From: Rotaria sordida
Taxonomy: Eukaryota > Rotifera > Eurotatoria > Philodinida > Philodinidae
NCBI GenBank assembly: GCA_905250125.1
Contig: CAJNOL010000099.1
Coordinates: 124,001 to 188,000 of the forward strand
Reading direction: 5' to 3'
DNA: 64,000 bases
Shown: piece after piece, positions 61,092 to 64,000 of the stretch
How the letters are laid out: the number at the start of each line of letters is the position of its first letter
How positions within the stretch are numbered: position 1 is the stretch's first letter
Translations under genes and position numbers: made by a program
The notes under the pieces: model-generated
Told to the model about the DNA's origin: nothing
What the model saw: only the letters and a program-made list of their open reading frames with translations
The model's database searches: none

Positions 61092-61736
61092 TTAAAAATT
61101 TGTTCTACTTTGTTTACAGTGACGACAATCAACATCACTTGATTTGTTTTTTTCAGTACAATATTTGCATCGCCATGAAAGACCATTTTCGGTATCTCTA
61201 TTTAGTATTTGTTTCTTATCATTGGCAGAACTAGATGAAAGATTATCTTCATCTTCTTCATGTATTAATTCTAGATTTCTATCAAAATATTCTTGATTTC
61301 CATGAAGATATTCTTGATTTTCAGCATAGTATTCTTGATTTCTGTCTAGATATTCTTGATTTTCAGCATAAAATTGTCTATATGGATCATAATATTCTTG
61401 ATTTTCAGCATAATATTGTCTATACGGATCATAATATTCTTGGTTTTCAGCATCATATTGTCTGTCTTCATAAGACTCATATGAAGAATCTTGTTTCTTT
61501 GATTGGTTTTTTCTTTTTCGTCGAAAAAGTCGTCGAAGTGTATCATCAAATGATAAAAGTTCGTGTTGCATTTGTTGTATTGATGGATCATCTTCAATCC
61601 TTTTAGAACCAAAGAGTTTTTCAGGTATTCTTTGTGTTACCTCAATAACTTCGTCAGTTTGTGCGGCATTTGGACGCATACCAAACGCCAACTCATTCAT
61701 TGTGACATGTGATTTAATCGATTGTTTATGTCCCAT
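61092..61736 (-). CDS. RanBP2-type zinc-finger protein with Tyr/Gln/Asn/Glu repeats
   Basis: A single-exon frame of 214 aa. The N-terminus MGHKQSIKS fits an N-myristoylation signal (Gly-2, Ser-6). Residues 10-75 have no recognised domain; a basic stretch (RRLFRRKRKNQSKKQ) follows at about 68-83. Residues about 90-155 are a tandem repeat built on YAENQEY with YYDPYRQ, DRN or HGN between units. After an acidic Ser-rich linker (HEEDEDNLSSSSA) the C-terminus has W-R-C-K-Y-C-T-E-K-N, six residues, then C-R-H-C, the W-x-C-x2-C-x3-N-x6-C-x2-C pattern of RanBP2/NZF-type fingers. Such fingers bind ubiquitin, Ran or single-stranded RNA; which applies here is unknown. The protein as a whole is not recognised. 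A T-rich AG about 37 nt before the start (61774-61775 on this strand) may be a splice acceptor. Rho lies upstream on the same strand, 331 bp away. Confidence 0.75.
   Translation of the reverse strand: MGHKQSIKSHVTMNELAFGMRPNAAQTDEVIEVTQRIPEKLFGSKRIEDDPSIQQMQHELLSFDDTLRRLFRRKRKNQSKKQDSSYESYEDRQYDAENQEYYDPYRQYYAENQEYYDPYRQFYAENQEYLDRNQEYYAENQEYLHGNQEYFDRNLELIHEEDEDNLSSSSANDKKQILNRDTENGLSWRCKYCTEKNKSSDVDCRHCKQSRTNF
61270..61465 (-). repeat. In-frame 21/42-bp tandem repeat
   Basis: On the plus strand, units of 21 bp such as ATATTCTTGATTTTCAGCAT recur, with a higher-order 42-bp period where YYDPYRQ units occur. Units are multiples of three, so copy changes keep the frame. The mirrored open frame on the plus strand (61235-61606) is a shadow of this repeat. 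Confidence 0.85.
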
Positions 61737-62067
61737 ATTTGATTTGAAATAGTTGATATATTATGTTTCTTACCTGTAAACACTATATGTTCGTGTGCTC
61801 TCAAGCATGAAAATAAAAATATTAATATTGAGACTAAAATGTTATTTTTGTATTGAATATATGTATATATATTTTTTTAATGAGAATGTATAAAAACCTG
61901 ACAACATCAAAAAAAAAATCATCTCGAATATACAGAATAAATAAAAGAAATGAGTATTCTGTTTAGAAAAAAAAACCTCAGAAACGAATATATAAATACT
62001 ATCCAATAGGAGTTACACATACGATCAATATTTTTAGACTTGACATCACTGTTATCTGAATTAAAAT

Positions 62068-62761
62068 TTATGAACAACAACATAAGATTCCAATACGTTT
62101 AGAAGATAATGGAGTAAGTGCAGCTAATATAGCAGCATCAAATGTTTCTTTAAGATTTTCTTGTGTTAATGCTGAACATTCAATATATCCATATGCACCA
62201 TATTCTTTTGCTGCATGTTCACCTTGTTCACGTGTTATTGGTTTTTGTTTTGATTTAGCTAACAATTCAATATCGGCTAGATTTGTACGAAGATCAATTT
62301 TAGTTCCAACAAGAACAAATGGTGCGCTTCGAGTTGATGATGATTGACGAATTTCATTAATCCAAACTTTAAGAGCATTATTAAATGATGCTGGAGACAT
62401 AACACTGAAGCAAACAAGAAATACATCAGTATTTGTATATGAAAATGCACGCATTAATTCAAATCCTTGAACAAAAAGAAAAAAGAAAAAATAAGATTAG
62501 AATCTTCTCTTGAAAAGAAAAACAATTCTTACCAGTTTGACCAGCCGTATCAAATAGAGCAAGTGTATATGGTTCATTATTAATCATTACAGTAACTGAA
62601 TAATTATCAAATACCGTAGGTACATAAGACTGTGGAAATGTATTTGTAGTATATGATATAAGCATTGATGTTTTACCGACACAACCGTCACCTACACAAA
62701 CACATTTAATTGTTTTATTTGTATGATTACCGCCGATTGGATCATTCGAAGATTGTGGCAT
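62068..62761 (-). CDS. Rho-family small GTPase with unusual switch II
   Basis: Two exons on the minus strand: 62533-62761 and 62068-62465 (67-bp intron), giving 208 aa. Rho GTPases switch actin and membrane signalling between GTP and GDP states. Seen: P-loop [16 protein letters not shown]; effector loop [28 protein letters not shown]; and [18 protein letters not shown]. The Rho-specific insert region is present ([18 protein letters not shown]). After DTAGQ the usual E-D-Y-D-R-L-R-P-L-S-Y is [11 protein letters not shown]; the length is kept, and the change lies across the splice, which is otherwise canonical. [13 protein letters not shown] and [10 protein letters not shown] look most like RhoU/RhoV. 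The tail ends ILCCCS, fitting either a CaaX-like or a palmitoylated cysteine cluster. The start is preceded by ttctttttag-ata-ATG, the same context as APH1. Confidence 0.92.
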
Positions 62762-62775
62762 TATCTAAAAAGAAT
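62762..62775 (-). promoter_or_regulatory. Putative trans-splice acceptor before the Rho start
   Basis: Read on the minus strand this is a T-rich tract ending TTTTAG, then ATA-ATG. It is identical in form to the site before APH1. Use is inferred. Confidence 0.5.
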
Positions 62776-63266
62776 AATATATGGCATTATTATGCGTTAT
62801 ATTTTCAATGTTGTTTCTGGATTTCATTCACTTCGTTTATATAAAAAAATGCTGCCACACAATTGTCTATTAATCACAATGCTAGAAAAAAAAACAAGCG
62901 ATATGAGAAAAAGTAAAGAATGAAGGCGTTTATTTGATATAGAAAATCAAAATCAAGTGTGTACAGACATTTATATAATTTATCTATTAAACAATAACAA
63001 ATACCATAAAACAAAAAAGTGTTGTATACATACGTATGATTGTTTCGGTCAATAAAACCGAAAATTATTCATCAATATACAATGGAGAAATCTCTAGCAA
63101 TTTGTCAATGTATTTTTGATAAACTTGAATTTATTTTCATAAATTCCATTGGAAGTCTTACATTAAAAAGTCGAAATGAAAATTTTCAAGTGAATAAAAT
63201 ACATTGAAAAATTGTTTTCTTTTCTATTGTATACGATTAGAAGAAAAAAAATAAAAGAGGAAAATT
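62776..63266. other. Intergenic stretch between coiled-coil and Rho genes
   Basis: 500 bp, AT-rich, no feature recognised apart from the acceptor-like site at its left edge. Confidence 0.5.
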
Positions 63267-64000
63267 TCAAACATATTTGACCTGTTTAATATCGCATAAA
63301 AATTGTTCATTCTCTTGGGGATTTGCTAAAGCCATATGTTTTCTTAATTGATCTAATGCAAGTAAATTTTGTCTTCGTAAATCTAGTTCTTTATCTAATT
63401 TCGTTTGTAAATTATTAGTTTCAATTTTAAACCGATCTTTATCAACTTGAGCACGTTTTTCAACTAAATCAACACGTCGATCACATTCACGTTTTATTGT
63501 TTCATCATAATGATCAATTTTTTTTTCAAGCTGGTCAATACGTGATTGTTTTTCAAGTAAACCAGTTTGCATTTGTAAATGATTACGACGATAGAATTCA
63601 TTTTGTTCAGTTAATTTTTCGATATGTTCAATAAGTTCTTTATTTTCTTGACGTTGTTCTTCGAGAAGTTGTTCTGATGAATTTGTTCGTATGGTCCAAC
63701 GTGTGTGAGTCTTTTTTAGAGATAAATGTTCTTCTCGAAGTTTTTCTAATATTTGATTTGTTTCATTAAATTTATTTTTAAAAATTTCAAGTTGTTCTCG
63801 ATAATAATCATTTTCAGATTTCAAACGTAAACAATCATCATGAACTTTCATATAAGCTGAACGAATAATAGAAATTTCATCAGATGTCCAAAGATTTTCA
63901 GTTTCATTAGTTTTTTCTTCCTTTTCTTTATGCTTTTCAAGAAATGCTCGAATAAGACGAATATCAAGCACAGAATCAACAGGTTCAGTTTGATTAGCTT
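63267..64000 (-). CDS. Coiled-coil protein, C-terminal part (runs off the window)
   Basis: The open frame on the minus strand continues past 64000, so this is the last exon (over 240 codons) of a larger gene. It is rich in Glu, Lys, Gln and Leu with long heptad-like stretches (LKSENDYYREQLEIF, EEQRQENKELIEHIEKL, QSRIDQLEKKIDHYDETI), predicting an extended coiled coil almost throughout. Short non-helical breaks occur near RWTIRTNSS and at the end (LANPQENEQFLCDIKQVKYV). The frame has no Met near the edge (it reads ANQTEPVDSVLDIRL inward), so the start lies outside. The family is not recognised; centrosomal, motor-adaptor and golgin proteins all look like this. An alternative donor at the very end (CAG-GTCAAA) cannot be excluded. 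Confidence 0.8.
   Translation of the reverse strand, partial: ANQTEPVDSVLDIRLIRAFLEKHKEKEEKTNETENLWTSDEISIIRSAYMKVHDDCLRLKSENDYYREQLEIFKNKFNETNQILEKLREEHLSLKKTHTRWTIRTNSSEQLLEEQRQENKELIEHIEKLTEQNEFYRRNHLQMQTGLLEKQSRIDQLEKKIDHYDETIKRECDRRVDLVEKRAQVDKDRFKIETNNLQTKLDKELDLRRQNLLALDQLRKHMALANPQENEQFLCDIKQVKYV

Noticed and set aside
61235-61606. 123-codon plus-strand repeat protein (NILDF.HNI type)
   Set aside because: Antisense image of the zinc-finger gene's tandem repeat. The minus-strand frame has a proper start, a zinc-finger motif and neighbour-like codon use.
1-64000. Bacterial-type features, CRISPR arrays, rRNA, tRNA, LINE or retrovirus-like coding regions
   Set aside because: None could be supported. 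Repeated units are transposon arms or microsatellites, and no reverse transcriptase, integrase or capsid-like reading frame was seen.

Overview
This is nuclear DNA from an animal. It is strongly AT-rich and carries intron-containing genes (GT-AG introns, many only 50-75 bp) that use the standard genetic code. I read twelve genes. Nine are recognisable: PTGES2, APH1, GPD1, cyclin E, SERINC, a TAP-like ABCB9 half-transporter, DEPTOR, Staufen and a Rho GTPase. Three are not: a small tail-anchored-like protein, a RanBP2-type zinc-finger protein with a Tyr/Gln-rich repeat, and a coiled-coil protein cut by the window end. The AT content, very short introns, many short palindromic DNA transposons, TGTGGG-like motifs and pyrimidine-AG sites directly before start codons would fit a bdelloid rotifer (Rotaria/Adineta-like). 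That assignment is an inference.

Layout. 1-2.0 kb: no gene seen. 2.0-10.7 kb (+): PTGES2, APH1 and GPD1 lie head to tail with 93 and 282 bp between stop and next start, and may be an operon resolved by trans-splicing. 10.8-16.2 kb: repeats, including one copy of a family that recurs at 31.9 kb, a GC-cored palindrome and a CCCTTT/TTAA palindrome. 16.3-18.3 kb (-): an unrecognised five-exon gene. 18.3-22.3 kb: repeats, including a textbook 266-bp Tc1/mariner-type palindrome. 22.3-28.6 kb (+): cyclin E, 11 exons. 29.8-32.9 kb (+): SERINC. 32.9-36.5 kb: intergenic with an 840-bp inverted-repeat element. 36.5-42.6 kb (+): ABCB9-like transporter, 13 exons. 42.6-49.4 kb: a long gene-free stretch. 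49.4-53.5 kb (+): DEPTOR. 53.5-56.4 kb: intergenic between convergent genes, with a TA-flanked palindrome. 56.4-64 kb (-): Staufen, zinc-finger gene, Rho GTPase and the coiled-coil gene, all on one strand.

Every multi-exon model was built by joining exons at GT-AG sites that keep the frame and restore family motifs. Examples are the CPFC of PTGES2, the Walker A motif and the signature motif of the transporter. All complete models total a multiple of three. Mature-RNA evidence is absent.

The genes do not form one pathway: they cover lipid and redox metabolism, gamma-secretase, the cell cycle, membrane serine-lipid biology, lysosomal peptide transport, mTOR control, RNA localisation and cytoskeletal signalling. 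The most striking structural theme is that most of the long introns are long because they contain one palindromic, transposase-less DNA element. No virus-like element or new defence-type system was recognised.
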